The translations under genes and the position numbers were made by a program. The notes beneath the pieces are model-generated. The model did no database searches. It saw only the letters and a program-made list of their open reading frames with translations, and had not been told where the DNA came from. 64,000 bases of DNA from contig NZ_JAKNTW010000034.1 in the NCBI RefSeq assembly GCF_022213955.1, forward strand, positions 1 through 64,000. The letters are read 5' to 3'. The stretch's first letter is position 1. Each line of letters opens with the position of its first letter. The stretch comes from Dolomitihabitans soli. GTDB taxonomy: Bacteria; Actinomycetota; Actinomycetes; Streptosporangiales; Streptosporangiaceae. Shown here piece after piece: positions 42,236 through 51,379 of this stretch.

Positions 42236-43585
42236 ATGCAGGGACAGCCGAACGAGATCGCCGACGGCCTGCGCGATCATGTCCGGGGGCAGGTGCTGGC
42301 GCCCGGCGAGCCCGGTTTCGACGACGCCACGCGGCCGTGGAACGCGGCCATCGAGCAGCCCGTCGCGGCAGTGGTGGAGGCCGCGGACGCCGATGACGTG
42401 GCGGCCCTGGTCCGCTTCGCCCGCTCGGCCGAGCTGACGGTGTCCGCCCAGCCCAGCGGGCACGGCGCGTCCGGCGACGTGAACGGCGTGATCCTGGTCC
42501 GCACCGCGCGGCTCGACGAGGTGGAGATCCGGCCGGAGGAGCGGCTCGCCCGGGTGGGCGCGGGCGTGCGCTGGGGCGAACTGCTGGCCGCGGCCGGGCC
42601 GTACGGGCTGACCGGGCTGGCGGGAAGCTCACCCGTGGTCAGCGTCGTGGGCTACACGCTCGGCGGCGGACTGAGCTGGTACAGCCGCAGGTACGGCTTC
42701 GCCTCCGACAGCGTCCGCGCGTTCGAGATCGTCGACGCGGACGGGACCAGGGCCAGGGTGACCGCCGACTCCGACGCGGACCTGTTCTGGGCGATGCAGG
42801 GCGGCGGGGGCGACTTCGCGCTGGTGACCGCGATGGAGTTCGACCTGCACCCGTCGCCCGAACTCTACGGCGGGCGGATGCTGTGGCCCGTCGAACGGGC
42901 GCCGGAGGTGCTGGAGGCGTTCCGGGAGATCACGGCCGAGGCCCCGGACGACCTCACCACCTGGTTCGACCTGCTGAACTTCCCCGGAGCCGAGCCGTGG
43001 GTCGCCGTGCACGCCGCCTACCTGGGGACGGCCGACGAGGGACGGTCCCTGCTGAGCCGCCTGGACGGAATCGGGGACCTGATCTCGGACAGCCGCGCGT
43101 CGTTGCCCGCCGCCGATCTCGGCACCATCGCCGCCGAACCGACCGCTCCCAGCCCCGGACTGGGCCGGGGGGAACTGCTGACCGGCCTGGACGACGACAC
43201 CGTGAAGTCGCTGCTGTCGGCTCCGATCGACCCTCTGCTGCGTGTGCAGCTCCGGCACCTGGGCGGCGCCCTGGCCCGCCCGTCGGACACCCCCGCCGGA
43301 AGCATCACCGAGGCCTACAACCTCTACATGCTCGGCTCCCTCGCCAATCCGGACCGCGCGGCCGCCATCCGGGCCAGGCAACTGGAGCTCCGGAACGCGC
43401 TCGCCCCCCAGATCAGCGGGCGCAAGCTGTTCACCTACCTGGCGCCCGGCGAGCGCGCCGCCGCGGCGTTCTCCACCGAGACGCTGGCCCGGCTCCAGGA
43501 CGTCAAGCGCAAGAAGGATCCGAGCGGCGTGTTCAAGAGCAACTACCCCGTCCTCGCGGAGCCGGCGACCGCCGCGAACGGCTGA
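42236..43585 (+). CDS. FAD-binding oxidoreductase (PCMH/BBE type)
   Basis: The 449-residue flavoenzyme has a PCMH FAD-binding domain with SAQPSGHGASGDV (the His that may bind FAD covalently), VVSVVGYTLGGGLSWYSRRY and MQGGGGDFALVTAMEF. A substrate domain follows and the berberine-bridge-like C-terminus has KKDPSGVFKSNYPV. Such enzymes oxidise sugars, alkaloid-like or polyketide substrates. AAAGGAGAG precedes the ATG. It stands alone, so the substrate is unknown. Confidence 0.9.
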   Translation: MQGQPNEIADGLRDHVRGQVLAPGEPGFDDATRPWNAAIEQPVAAVVEAADADDVAALVRFARSAELTVSAQPSGHGASGDVNGVILVRTARLDEVEIRPEERLARVGAGVRWGELLAAAGPYGLTGLAGSSPVVSVVGYTLGGGLSWYSRRYGFASDSVRAFEIVDADGTRARVTADSDADLFWAMQGGGGDFALVTAMEFDLHPSPELYGGRMLWPVERAPEVLEAFREITAEAPDDLTTWFDLLNFPGAEPWVAVHAAYLGTADEGRSLLSRLDGIGDLISDSRASLPAADLGTIAAEPTAPSPGLGRGELLTGLDDDTVKSLLSAPIDPLLRVQLRHLGGALARPSDTPAGSITEAYNLYMLGSLANPDRAAAIRARQLELRNALAPQISGRKLFTYLAPGERAAAAFSTETLARLQDVKRKKDPSGVFKSNYPVLAEPATAANG

Positions 43586-43787
43586 GCCGACGGCGACCCC
43601 GGCCGGCCTGGTGATGTGTGCGAAAGCCGCGTCGTGTCGCTGACGAACTGACCGGGAGACCGCCGGATCCACCTGTCGTGGATCGGCTCCGGCCGTGAGC
43701 GTGATCCGTACGGCGGGTCGCCATCCACGGCCCGAAAGCCGTACCGTGGCGAACGACTCTGTCGGTGTCGGGCGAGGGGGGTTGCCC

Positions 43788-44381
43788 ATGGGCCATCCAC
43801 CGCCGAACCCGTTATGGCCACCGCCCCCGGGCCACGGCCAGCCGCCGCCGCCCGGGAGCGGTCAGCCGTACCCGCCGCCGCCCGGGGGTGGCCAGCCGTA
43901 CCCGCCCGCGTACGGCCAGGTGCCGCTGCCCGGGTACGGCTGGCTCGCTCCGCCCGTGCCCGGCTGGCCACCGCCTCCGCCTCCGGAGCCCCCACCGCCG
44001 CTGCGACCGCCGAGCAGACGACTGTCGACACTCGCGCTCGTGCTTCTCGTCATCGGCATGCTCGTGGGCGGCTGCTCGGTCATCACGGCTCTCGGCATCA
44101 CCCTCGGCGACGCTCCCCGGGAATGGAAACCCCCCGTCACCATCCCCTCCAACGCGCCTGCCGTGATCCCGCCCACCCCGGCGGCCACCCCACCGTCGAG
44201 TCCTTCGACCAGCCCGACGTCGAGTCCCTCGACCAGCCCGACGCCTGTCCCAGAGGACCCGCTCGCACCGTCGAACCCCGTGCCCGGCCAGGGGAGCACG
44301 CTCGGCCCCTCGGACCCCGCGCCCGTCCCAGAGGACCCGCTCGCGTCGAATCCCGGCCAGGGAAACACGCTCCTGCGGTGA
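43788..44381 (+). CDS. Pro-rich membrane-anchored protein
   Basis: The 197-residue protein has a Pro/Gly/Tyr-rich cytoplasmic N-terminus of about 80 residues, one membrane helix (TLALVLLVIGMLVGGCSVITAL) and a Ser/Thr/Pro-rich extracellular tail with repeated PSTSPTS and PVPEDPLA units. ATG 43788 has GAGGGGGG at good spacing; an in-frame start at 43695 is less likely. The layout is common among actinobacterial envelope proteins. The function is unknown. Confidence 0.7.
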   Translation: MGHPPPNPLWPPPPGHGQPPPPGSGQPYPPPPGGGQPYPPAYGQVPLPGYGWLAPPVPGWPPPPPPEPPPPLRPPSRRLSTLALVLLVIGMLVGGCSVITALGITLGDAPREWKPPVTIPSNAPAVIPPTPAATPPSSPSTSPTSSPSTSPTPVPEDPLAPSNPVPGQGSTLGPSDPAPVPEDPLASNPGQGNTLLR

Positions 44382-44456
44382 ATCCGGGTCCGGTTGTGAG
44401 ACCGACGATAGAAGGCGCGTTATAGATCGAATCTGGACATAACGTCTGCTGAGCCG

Positions 44457-45182
44457 TCATTCCCGGCGGACATAAACGGGGTCTCCGACGGTCACCAGAT
44501 GGAAGAGCCGTTTGGAGGCATGCATCGGGAGCCGGACGCACCCATGTGAGGCGGGGCGGAACGGCACCCTCTTCGACCCGTGCATCGCCACTCCGCCGGC
44601 GAAGTACAGCGAGTTGTACATGCTGCCGAGGGGGCCCGTCGTCCATCCGGCCGCGCGGACGCTGACCCGGAAGTCGCCGGTCGGCGTGATCGCCTTCCGG
44701 CAGCGTCCCGCGTGGCAGTAGCGAACCCCGGCCCCTGCCGATATGTGGGTGATCAGGACGGGACGATTTTCCCGGTAGACGGTCAGGAGCTGGTGGCGGA
44801 GGCCGATCTCGACCCGGCGTGGCTCCCTGCCGGAGACGAGCGGACGTCCGGGCTTGGGATGCGCGAGGGCCTGCCATGTCTCCTGCGCGACCTCGTTGCG
44901 CGCCACCAGGCGCTGGGTCTTCTGGAAGGCCCAGACGGCGATCCGCGTCTTACGCCCGTAACGCCCGTTGACCGCTCCGGGCAGGAACCTCAGCTCGTGC
45001 AGGCGGCGCTGCAGCTTCTTGACACTCTCGCCCTGGTCACCGGGACGCAACGCGGGGTCGGCCAGCGCGGGGTCGGCCAGCGCGGGGGAGGTCAAGGTAG
45101 GGGAGGCCAGTGCGGGCGTCGCGGTGAAGAGGGGCAGGGCACCGGCGAGGGAGAGTACGGCGAGTCGGCCACGTGGAATCAC
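44457..45182 (-). CDS. Secreted L,D-transpeptidase with peptidoglycan-binding domain
   Basis: The 241-residue protein has a signal peptide ending PALAS, a short repeat of SPALADPALAD-like units and a peptidoglycan-binding domain (VKKLQRRLHELRFLPGAVNG). The YkuD-type catalytic domain has the active-site motif SHGCVRL preceded by GGVAMHGS. It would form 3-3 crosslinks in peptidoglycan. No lipobox is seen. Confidence 0.92.
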   Translation of the reverse strand: MIPRGRLAVLSLAGALPLFTATPALASPTLTSPALADPALADPALRPGDQGESVKKLQRRLHELRFLPGAVNGRYGRKTRIAVWAFQKTQRLVARNEVAQETWQALAHPKPGRPLVSGREPRRVEIGLRHQLLTVYRENRPVLITHISAGAGVRYCHAGRCRKAITPTGDFRVSVRAAGWTTGPLGSMYNSLYFAGGVAMHGSKRVPFRPASHGCVRLPMHASKRLFHLVTVGDPVYVRRE

Positions 45183-45476
45183 CAGCCGATGGTCGCATCG
45201 GACCGCCCGGGTGACCGGCGATTCGCGTTTTGCCGAACCGCAAAGAGTTGCCCCTGATCCACCTCGTCCAGATTGCCATATTAAAGATGGATATTTCGCT
45301 TATTTCGGCGGTTTGAGTGGCGGCAAGGATAGTAATAAAATTTGTCGCTCGATTGGCCTTATGTTGATCATAGCAGAGCGTAGTCAATCGGCCTTCGGGT
45401 ATCTCCTGGCTGCCGCGATCGCGAATTCGCAGCAATTTCTGATTCCTTAGGGAATCTTCGATTACATGGAGATCGT
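45183..45476. other. Divergent promoter region
   Basis: The 294 bp hold the upstream regions of the L,D-transpeptidase and the collagen-like gene. The AT-rich part from 45275 to 45470 is unusual for this genome and may be horizontally acquired or promoter DNA. No small gene was found. Confidence 0.5.
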
Positions 45477-46100
45477 ATGCTTTCTGGAAAACGCGCCTTG
45501 GTATGGGCAGCCGCGACCACGATGGCCGGTGCCGTACTGGTGGCCTCTTACCAAGCGCCCGCCGGCGCGGTCAACGAAAGGACCCGGACAGAGGTGGCCC
45601 ACTTCTCTCCGGGCTCCGACAAACCGATTCTCCGTGTGCTCGGGGGGTGCCGCCGGGGCCCGGGCTGCCATCGGAGGTGCCACCGGCACAAGTGCCACGG
45701 CAAGCGAGGTCCGCAGGGGCCGCGCGGTCCCCAGGGCACGCGGGGGCCGCAGGGCACGCCGGGCACGCCGGGTACCCCCGGATCGCGCGTCGGCATCGAC
45801 ACCGCGTTCCAGGGCAACAACAAGTTCATCGGGCAGACCCCGGGCAACGGAACGACGCTGATCCGCGACCCCCGGACCACCCCGCGGTGGAACGACGTGT
45901 CCACCGTGGCCGGCTACCCGGGTAACGCGGTCGACGTCTCGCTCGCCGTCCAAGGCAGCGACCTGCACATCACGGTACGCAGCGCGACCGGTGAGATCGC
46001 GCAGGCCATCTGCAGGGTGAACCCCACGCCCGGAACGGGCTCGAACCCGGCCTGGCCGAACAACTGCGGTCCCTTCCTCGACCACACACCGCCGCTCTGA
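45477..46100 (+). CDS. Secreted collagen-like protein
   Basis: The 207-residue protein has a signal peptide ending APAGA and a Cys/His-rich basic stretch (GCRRGPGCHRRCHRHKCHGK). About nine Gly-X-Y triplets follow (GPQGPRGPQGTRGPQ, then GTPGTPGTPG), and the C-terminal domain of about 110 residues has two cysteines. Bacterial collagen-like proteins trimerise at the cell surface. GGAGAT lies before ATG. The His/Cys cluster might bind metal. Confidence 0.82.
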   Translation: MLSGKRALVWAAATTMAGAVLVASYQAPAGAVNERTRTEVAHFSPGSDKPILRVLGGCRRGPGCHRRCHRHKCHGKRGPQGPRGPQGTRGPQGTPGTPGTPGSRVGIDTAFQGNNKFIGQTPGNGTTLIRDPRTTPRWNDVSTVAGYPGNAVDVSLAVQGSDLHITVRSATGEIAQAICRVNPTPGTGSNPAWPNNCGPFLDHTPPL

Positions 46101-46109
46101 ACCGCGGTG

Positions 46110-46196
46110 AATGCCGTGCCCGAGCACGGCATTCACCCTCCCCCCCTTGTCCGAGCACGGCATTCACCCTCCCTCCGGGCACGGTCGAACGGCATT
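46110..46196. repeat. Imperfect short repeats (GCACGGCATTCACC)
   Basis: CCGAGCACGGCATTCACCCTCC occurs twice with small variation, a third CGAACGGCATTCACCTCC follows, and a partial inverted copy (GAATGCCGTGC) precedes them. The first part forms a hairpin that may terminate the collagen-like gene. Confidence 0.6.
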
Positions 46197-46399
46197 CACC
46201 TCCCCCCGCATGGTCGCTTCGCGGAAGCGCCTTCCTTGGCCCCGACAAATCCGGCAACGACCACGCGGGCCCGAACGGGTCCGTGTGGCGGTTCGACGCG
46301 CGTCGGCCGGGGTGACGGCGGCGGCTGATTCGCCGGCGAGGCATAGTGGCGGCCGGGCTGAAGCGTCTTCATGGCGTACAACGCGATGTGGAGGTGAGC

Positions 46400-46930
46400 G
46401 TGGACGCCGCAGATGAGCGACGGTTCCGCGAGTTCGTGTCAGCGCGGTCCCCGGCGTTGATGCGCCTGGCGTACCTGTTGACGGGAGGTGACCAGCACGC
46501 CTCGGAGGATCTGTTGCAGGCGGCGCTGGCGCAGACCGTGGCGAAATGGCGCTCCGTGGAGTCGCCGGAGGCGTACGTCCGGCAGGCCATGTACCGCCAG
46601 CAGATCTCCTGGTGGCGGCTGGCCCGGCGGCGCAACGAGACCGCGATGGCGGAGCCGCCCGAACGGGGCGGCCCGGACGGCACGAACGGGGCCGAACTGC
46701 GGATCGTCGTACGACGGGCGCTGGCCAGGCTGACCCGCAGGCAGCGAGCCGTACTGGTGCTCAGATACTTCGAGGATCTACCGGAAGCCGAGGTGGCCGC
46801 GATGCTCGGTTGCTCGGTCGGCACGGTGCGGAGCACGGCGCACCGGTCCCTTGCCAGACTGCGCGCGCTGGCTCCGGAGCTGGAGACCCTGCGCGAGCCG
46901 TACACGATCTTCGGGGAGGCGACGGCATGA
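46400..46930 (+). CDS. SigE-type (ECF) RNA polymerase sigma factor
   Basis: The 176-residue protein has region 2 (EFVSARSPALMRLAYLLTGG, ASEDLLQAALAQ) and region 4 (LTRRQRAVLVLRYFEDLPEA, GTVRSTAHRSLARLR), typical of the actinobacterial SigE/SigM-like ECF group. GTG 46400 is chosen for GGAGG five bases upstream. Its stop overlaps the next gene, which encodes a probable membrane-bound regulator. Confidence 0.9.
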   Translation: MDAADERRFREFVSARSPALMRLAYLLTGGDQHASEDLLQAALAQTVAKWRSVESPEAYVRQAMYRQQISWWRLARRRNETAMAEPPERGGPDGTNGAELRIVVRRALARLTRRQRAVLVLRYFEDLPEAEVAAMLGCSVGTVRSTAHRSLARLRALAPELETLREPYTIFGEATA

Positions 46931-48198
46931 CCATCGACGAGCACGTGAGGGAAGCGTTCCGGGACTGGTCGGACGACGTGCGGGTGCCCGGCGACCTGGC
47001 GTCTAAGGCGATCAGGCGGCGCGGGCGCAGGCGGGTTAAGGCGGGTGTGGCGTTCGCGGGGGCCGTCGCGGCCGTGACGGCGCTGGCGTTCACCGTGCCG
47101 AGCCTGATCCAGGACGACGGCGGGCGGGCGGTCGTGGCGGGCCCCACCTCGGGCGAACTGCTCACCGACCCGGACTCCTCGCCGCCGTCCCGGCTGGTCG
47201 CGGCGGGCGGCGTGGCCGTCTACGCCTACTACACCTGGCAGGCCGACACTACGCGCGAGCGCACCTGGTACCTCTACGACCAGGAGAAGAAGACCTACGA
47301 GAAGACCCCGTGGGACATGCTCGACGTCGCGCCCGGCGGGCAGCGGACCGCGGTCCTGGAGCAGTTCCCCGCCAACCGGGTCGGCGTGATCAGCGGCCCC
47401 GGCGCGGAACCCCGGTGGATCGAGCTGGCACAGCCGGCGGCCGGGGTGCGGTGGTCCCCGGACGGCCGGCGACTGCTCGTCACCACCTACAAGTCGGACC
47501 CCGACGTGAACACCAGGCTGATCACGGAGGCGACGCCCCTGCCCGAGACCTCGAAGACGCCCGGCGGCGTCCCGGTGACCGGCGACACGGGCCCGAACGA
47601 CACGGGCCCGAACGACACGGGCCCGAACGACGAGGAGCAGCCCAGGACCGGGTTCGCCGTCGTCGACGTGGAGCAGGGCACCGTCGCGTTCGTCCCCCTG
47701 GGGCATGCCGCTGAGCCGGCCAACCGCCGCATGGACCTGCGGTGGAGCGACGACGGAACGTTGATCTGGGAACCCACGGTCCGCCCGCCGTACCGGAACT
47801 ACTACGACCTGGAGGGGAAGCCGCAGGCGATGCCCGAGCAGGACACCAGGTTCCCCGACGGATTCGGCATCGACCCCTACGCCGACTTCCCGGACGGGAA
47901 GCCGGACACCGGTGACGGCATGATCGTGCATGCGGGCCCGATGGACCTCTCGACGTTCACGCCCCAACCCCTGAAGCCCATCCAGGGGCACCACGTCGAG
48001 TCGGGCCTGGCCTGGGCGGATGACACCAACTTCGTCGCGTGGGCCTGCGAGGTCGAGGCGGCCGAGTGCGTGGGCGGCGAGTTCCGCAACCGCCTGGTCC
48101 TGGTGAACACGGACGGCAGCGGCCTGGTCCCGCTCACCGGTTTCCGCGAGAACAGCCAGCGACCGGGTTCCTGGGAGCCGCACCTCAGCCGCCGCTGA
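46927..48198 (+). CDS. Membrane-anchored beta-propeller-like partner of the sigma factor
   Basis: The 423-residue protein has a cytoplasmic N-terminus (EHVREAFRDWSDDVRVPGDL), one membrane helix (FAGAVAAVTALAFTVPSLI) and an extracellular domain with WSPDGRR and WSDDGT blocks typical of TolB/WD-like propellers. A 15-bp DNA repeat at 47584-47628 encodes three DTGPN units in a linker. Its position suggests an anti-sigma or sensor role, but no zinc-finger anti-sigma motif is present. Confidence 0.78.
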   Translation: MTIDEHVREAFRDWSDDVRVPGDLASKAIRRRGRRRVKAGVAFAGAVAAVTALAFTVPSLIQDDGGRAVVAGPTSGELLTDPDSSPPSRLVAAGGVAVYAYYTWQADTTRERTWYLYDQEKKTYEKTPWDMLDVAPGGQRTAVLEQFPANRVGVISGPGAEPRWIELAQPAAGVRWSPDGRRLLVTTYKSDPDVNTRLITEATPLPETSKTPGGVPVTGDTGPNDTGPNDTGPNDEEQPRTGFAVVDVEQGTVAFVPLGHAAEPANRRMDLRWSDDGTLIWEPTVRPPYRNYYDLEGKPQAMPEQDTRFPDGFGIDPYADFPDGKPDTGDGMIVHAGPMDLSTFTPQPLKPIQGHHVESGLAWADDTNFVAWACEVEAAECVGGEFRNRLVLVNTDGSGLVPLTGFRENSQRPGSWEPHLSRR

Positions 48199-48238
48199 TC
48201 CCTCACCGGAGGCCGGACCGCCTCCGGGTCTGCCACCC

Positions 48239-48270
48239 GCGAGCCGTACGGGGACTCCTGTACGGCTCGC
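48239..48270. terminator. Terminator between convergent genes
   Basis: Eleven-base perfect arms (GCGAGCCGTAC and complement) have a 10-nt loop. A second, looser inverted repeat (CAGACACACAA/TTGTGTGTCTG, 48300-48350) follows. Confidence 0.75.
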
Positions 48271-48381
48271 GGCGTCGTGACGTCAGGGCAGTCGCCATTC
48301 AGACACACAACGCCCCATGAAACCGGGCAAATCACTCGCTTGTGTGTCTGTTGCGGCGCGCTGAGGGGCGAGGAGGCAGGG

Positions 48382-49842
48382 TCAGGGGGAGTCGGCGGCG
48401 AGGGGGAAGCGGGCGCGGAGGCAGGCGCCGGGGGAGTGGCCGGTGACGGTGAGGGTGCCGTCGTGGCACGCGGTGATGTCCCTGGCGATCGCGAGGCCGA
48501 GGCCGCTGCCGCCGGCGTCGCGGGCCCTGGCCTCGTCCAGCCGGGTGAAACGGTCGAAGACGGCCTCCCGGTGCTCCGCCGGGATCCCCGGGCCGTCGTC
48601 GCTCACCTCCAGCGTCGCCTGGTCGCCGGCCGTGACCCGCACCAGCACGATGGACGCCGCGTGCCGTACGGCGTTGTCGACGAGGTTGACCACCAGCCGG
48701 GCGAGGTGCCCGCGGGACCCCCGGATCACCACGTCAGGGGCGATGTCCAGCCGTACCCGGACATCCGGCCTCGGCCGTACCCGCAGCGCCTCCTCGGCGG
48801 CCACCTGGCCGAGATCGACGTCGTCGGCGCCGATCGGTTCCGCGGCGTCCAGCCGGGCGAGCAGCAGCAGGTCGGAGCTGAGCGACTGCAGGCGCAGCAC
48901 GTCCACCAGCGCCTCGCCGGTCACCGAACCCTCCGGCGGTCCGGCGAGCTCCAGCCGGGTGCGCAGGGTGGCGATCGGGCTGCGCAGCTCGTGCGCGGCG
49001 TCGGCGACGAAGCGCTTGTGCCGGCCGACGGCGCTCTCCAGGCGGTCGAGGGTGGCGTTGACGGTACGCGCGAGCGCGGCGATCTCGTCCTTGGAGCCGG
49101 GCACGGGCACCCGCTGGTGCAGGTCGCGCGCGGTGATGTCGGCGACCTTGGCGCGGATCGCCGAGACCGGCGCGAGCGCCCGCCCGACGGTGAACCAGGT
49201 CGTCCCGGCCACGATCAGCAGCAACACGGGGATGCCGGGGAGCAGCACCTGGTTCAGCGTGGCGAGGGCGTCGTGGGCCGGGCCGAGCGAGGCGCGGGCC
49301 TGGACCAGGACCTCGCCATCGTCGGTGGCGATCGGCACGCTGGCGAGCGCGTAGGACTCGTCGGCGGCCCACACGGCGGGAGAGGCCGGAACGGCGGTCG
49401 TGGCTAACACCCGGACATCGGGGTCCACGATGGTGACGGTCTGCTCGGGCGAGACGCAGACCTCCACGAGGGCTGGGGTTGCGACCGTGGTGTCCAGCTT
49501 TGTGGTGGGCGTGGTGTCCTGCTTTGTGGTGGTCGGGGTTGTGGGTGAGGTGCCCAGCTTTGTGGGGGCCGGGGCCGGGGTTGTGGGCGTGGTGCCCAGT
49601 TCTGTGCGGGCTGGGGTCGCGGGTGAGGAGCGGACCTCGTCAGGGTCGGTCACGGGACTCGCGCGGACCGCGGCCGGCACGGCCGCTTCGGCACGCCGTA
49701 CGGCGTCGGCGCTCAGGCTGCTCTGCAGGCTGCCCTGGAGCGCGGTGAAGAGGACGAGGGCCGTCACCCCGAGGGCCACGGCGACCACCATGGTGGCGGC
49801 GATCGTCGCGCGCAGCCGTACCGACGACCTCAGGTTGACCAT
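48382..49842 (-). CDS. Sensor histidine kinase with Thr/Pro-rich sensor region
   Basis: The 486-residue protein has two membrane helices (about 11-33 and 200-220), HAMP, an H-box (FVADAAHELRSPIATL) and ATPase motifs (NLVDNAVRHAA, DDGPGIPAEH, GSGLGLAIARD). The extracellular loop carries imperfect TTPTTPAPAPTKLG-type repeats, which may vary in number. It pairs with the response regulator encoded just upstream in the operon (three bases apart). Confidence 0.92.
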   Translation of the reverse strand: MVNLRSSVRLRATIAATMVVAVALGVTALVLFTALQGSLQSSLSADAVRRAEAAVPAAVRASPVTDPDEVRSSPATPARTELGTTPTTPAPAPTKLGTSPTTPTTTKQDTTPTTKLDTTVATPALVEVCVSPEQTVTIVDPDVRVLATTAVPASPAVWAADESYALASVPIATDDGEVLVQARASLGPAHDALATLNQVLLPGIPVLLLIVAGTTWFTVGRALAPVSAIRAKVADITARDLHQRVPVPGSKDEIAALARTVNATLDRLESAVGRHKRFVADAAHELRSPIATLRTRLELAGPPEGSVTGEALVDVLRLQSLSSDLLLLARLDAAEPIGADDVDLGQVAAEEALRVRPRPDVRVRLDIAPDVVIRGSRGHLARLVVNLVDNAVRHAASIVLVRVTAGDQATLEVSDDGPGIPAEHREAVFDRFTRLDEARARDAGGSGLGLAIARDITACHDGTLTVTGHSPGACLRARFPLAADSP

Positions 49843-49845
49843 GGC

Positions 49846-50520
49846 TCAGCCCTTCTCGTCGAGCCGGTAGCCGGCGCCGCGCACGGTGACCAGGGAACGC
49901 CTGCCGAACGGGAGGTCGATCTTCCTGCGCAGGGCGCTGATGTAGACCTCGACGATGTTCGGGTCGCCGTCGTAGGCGAAGTCCCACGCCTGGGCCAGGA
50001 GGTCGCCCTTGGACACCACCTCGCCGACCCGTCTGGCCAGGCCGTACAGGACGGCGAACTCCTTCGGGGTCAGCGGGATCAGCGCCTCGCCGCGCCGGCA
50101 GCGGAGCCCGGCCGGGTCCACCGTGAGGTCGCCGACGGCGATCGAGACCGGTCGTTCCCGGCCGCCCCTGCGGACCAGGGCGCGGAGCCGGGCCAGCAGG
50201 ACCACGTAGGAGAACGGCTTGGACAGGTAGTCGTCGGCGCCGGTGTCGAGGGCCTCCGCCTCGTCGTGGACGCCGTCCTTGGCCGTGAGCATCATGATCG
50301 GCGTCCAGTCGCCCGCCTCCCTGAGCCGGGAGCAGACCGTGTACCCGTTCATCCTGGGCAGCATCACGTCCAGGACGATCACGTCGTAGGTGTTCTCGCT
50401 CGCCATCCACAGCCCGTCGCGGCCGTCGTGGGCGATGTCGACGGCGAAGCCCTCCCCGGCCAGTCCGCCCTTGATGAGTTCGGCCAGACGGCGTTCGTCC
50501 TCCACCAGCAGCACGCGCAT
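49846..50520 (-). CDS. OmpR-family response regulator
   Basis: The 224 residues comprise a receiver domain (LLVEDERRLAELIKGGL, Asp in VIVLDVMLPRMNG, Lys in DDYLSKPFSY) and a winged helix (NIVEVYISALRRKIDLPFG, VRGAGYRL). It belongs to the CutR/TcrA-like group. The gene is divergent from the secreted repeat protein with 118 bp between the starts, so that gene is a likely target. Confidence 0.93.
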   Translation of the reverse strand: MRVLLVEDERRLAELIKGGLAGEGFAVDIAHDGRDGLWMASENTYDVIVLDVMLPRMNGYTVCSRLREAGDWTPIMMLTAKDGVHDEAEALDTGADDYLSKPFSYVVLLARLRALVRRGGRERPVSIAVGDLTVDPAGLRCRRGEALIPLTPKEFAVLYGLARRVGEVVSKGDLLAQAWDFAYDGDPNIVEVYISALRRKIDLPFGRRSLVTVRGAGYRLDEKG

Positions 50521-50638
50521 GCTGACCAGCCTGCCGCAACGTGCCTAAAGCCAACCTGAAGACCGGTTCGGCCGCGTTCAGGGTGGGTTCAGGTCCTTCC
50601 TTCCATGATCGGAGCGTCCAGATCCACGAAGGAGAGAC

Positions 50639-51313
50639 ATGATCACTCGTCGTCGTATCACCGCCGTGGCCGCCGCGGCAGGCTTCCTCCTGATGGCGGT
50701 CGCCGGTCCGGCCGGCGCGGACCCCGTCCCCTCGGCCGAGCCCACCGTGAAGACGGTCACCTGCCATGACGCCGTCGCGGCGGAGCGGCTCGAAGTACTG
50801 ACCCCCGAGGAGGCCAAGGCCAAGGGAATCGAGTTCCGGCCCGCCGTCCCCGCGGACGGGGTGAGCGTGACCACCCTCCCCGACGGGGCCGTCGCGGCGG
50901 AGCGGCTCGAAGTACTGACCCCCGAGGAGGTCAAGGCCAAGGGAATCAAGGTCCGGCCGGCCGTCCCCGCGGACGGGGTGAGCGTGACCACCCTCCCCGA
51001 CGGGGCCGTCGCGGCGGAGCGGCTCGAAGTACTGACCCCCGAGGAGGCCAAGGCCAAGGGCATCGAGATCCGGCCGGCCGTCCCCGCGGACGACGCCCAG
51101 GTGACCGCCCTGCCCGACGGGGCCGTCCGCACCGAGCCGCAGCGCACCCTGGTGCTCTCCGACGAACGGGAGTCGGTGCGGGCCGTCCCCGCGCTTCCGG
51201 CCGAGGACGCCGAAGCCGGACAGGAGCTGCCCGAGGCCGTCAAGATCGACCCGAAGTCCGGGGACGTCCGCTGCGTCGGCGGCACCGAGTCGAAGGCGGA
51301 TTCCGCCGAGTAG
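50639..51313 (+). CDS. Secreted protein with three 39-residue repeats
   Basis: The 224-residue protein has a signal peptide ending GPAGA. Three near-identical units (DNA period exactly 117 bp, 50771-51121) contain AAERLEVLTPEEAKAKGI and FRPAVPADGVSVTTLPDG. An acidic tail with one Cys follows, and another Cys precedes the repeats. No family was recognised. Near-identity of the repeats at DNA level indicates recent expansion or gene conversion. GGAGAG lies before ATG. Confidence 0.85.
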   Translation: MITRRRITAVAAAAGFLLMAVAGPAGADPVPSAEPTVKTVTCHDAVAAERLEVLTPEEAKAKGIEFRPAVPADGVSVTTLPDGAVAAERLEVLTPEEVKAKGIKVRPAVPADGVSVTTLPDGAVAAERLEVLTPEEAKAKGIEIRPAVPADDAQVTALPDGAVRTEPQRTLVLSDERESVRAVPALPAEDAEAGQELPEAVKIDPKSGDVRCVGGTESKADSAE

Positions 51314-51323
51314 CGACCCCGCA

Positions 51324-51372
51324 CACACGTACGGCTTGCGCCTCCCGCAGCGGGGCGCAAGCCGTACGTGTG
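51324..51372. terminator. Strong bidirectional terminator
   Basis: Nineteen-base perfect arms (CACACGTACGGCTTGCGCC and complement) around an 11-nt loop lie between the convergent repeat-protein and membrane-protein genes. Confidence 0.85.
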
Positions 51373-51379
51373 GCCTGGA

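Noticed and set aside
45183-45476. Riboswitch (ydaO-type) upstream of the cell-wall gene
   Set aside because: No conserved core could be found in this gap or in 33872-34346.
49640-51328. Leftward frame of 562 codons spanning regulator and secreted repeat protein
   Set aside because: It covers a confirmed regulator in another frame and the antisense of the repeats; its repeated protein pattern mirrors the 117-bp repeats.
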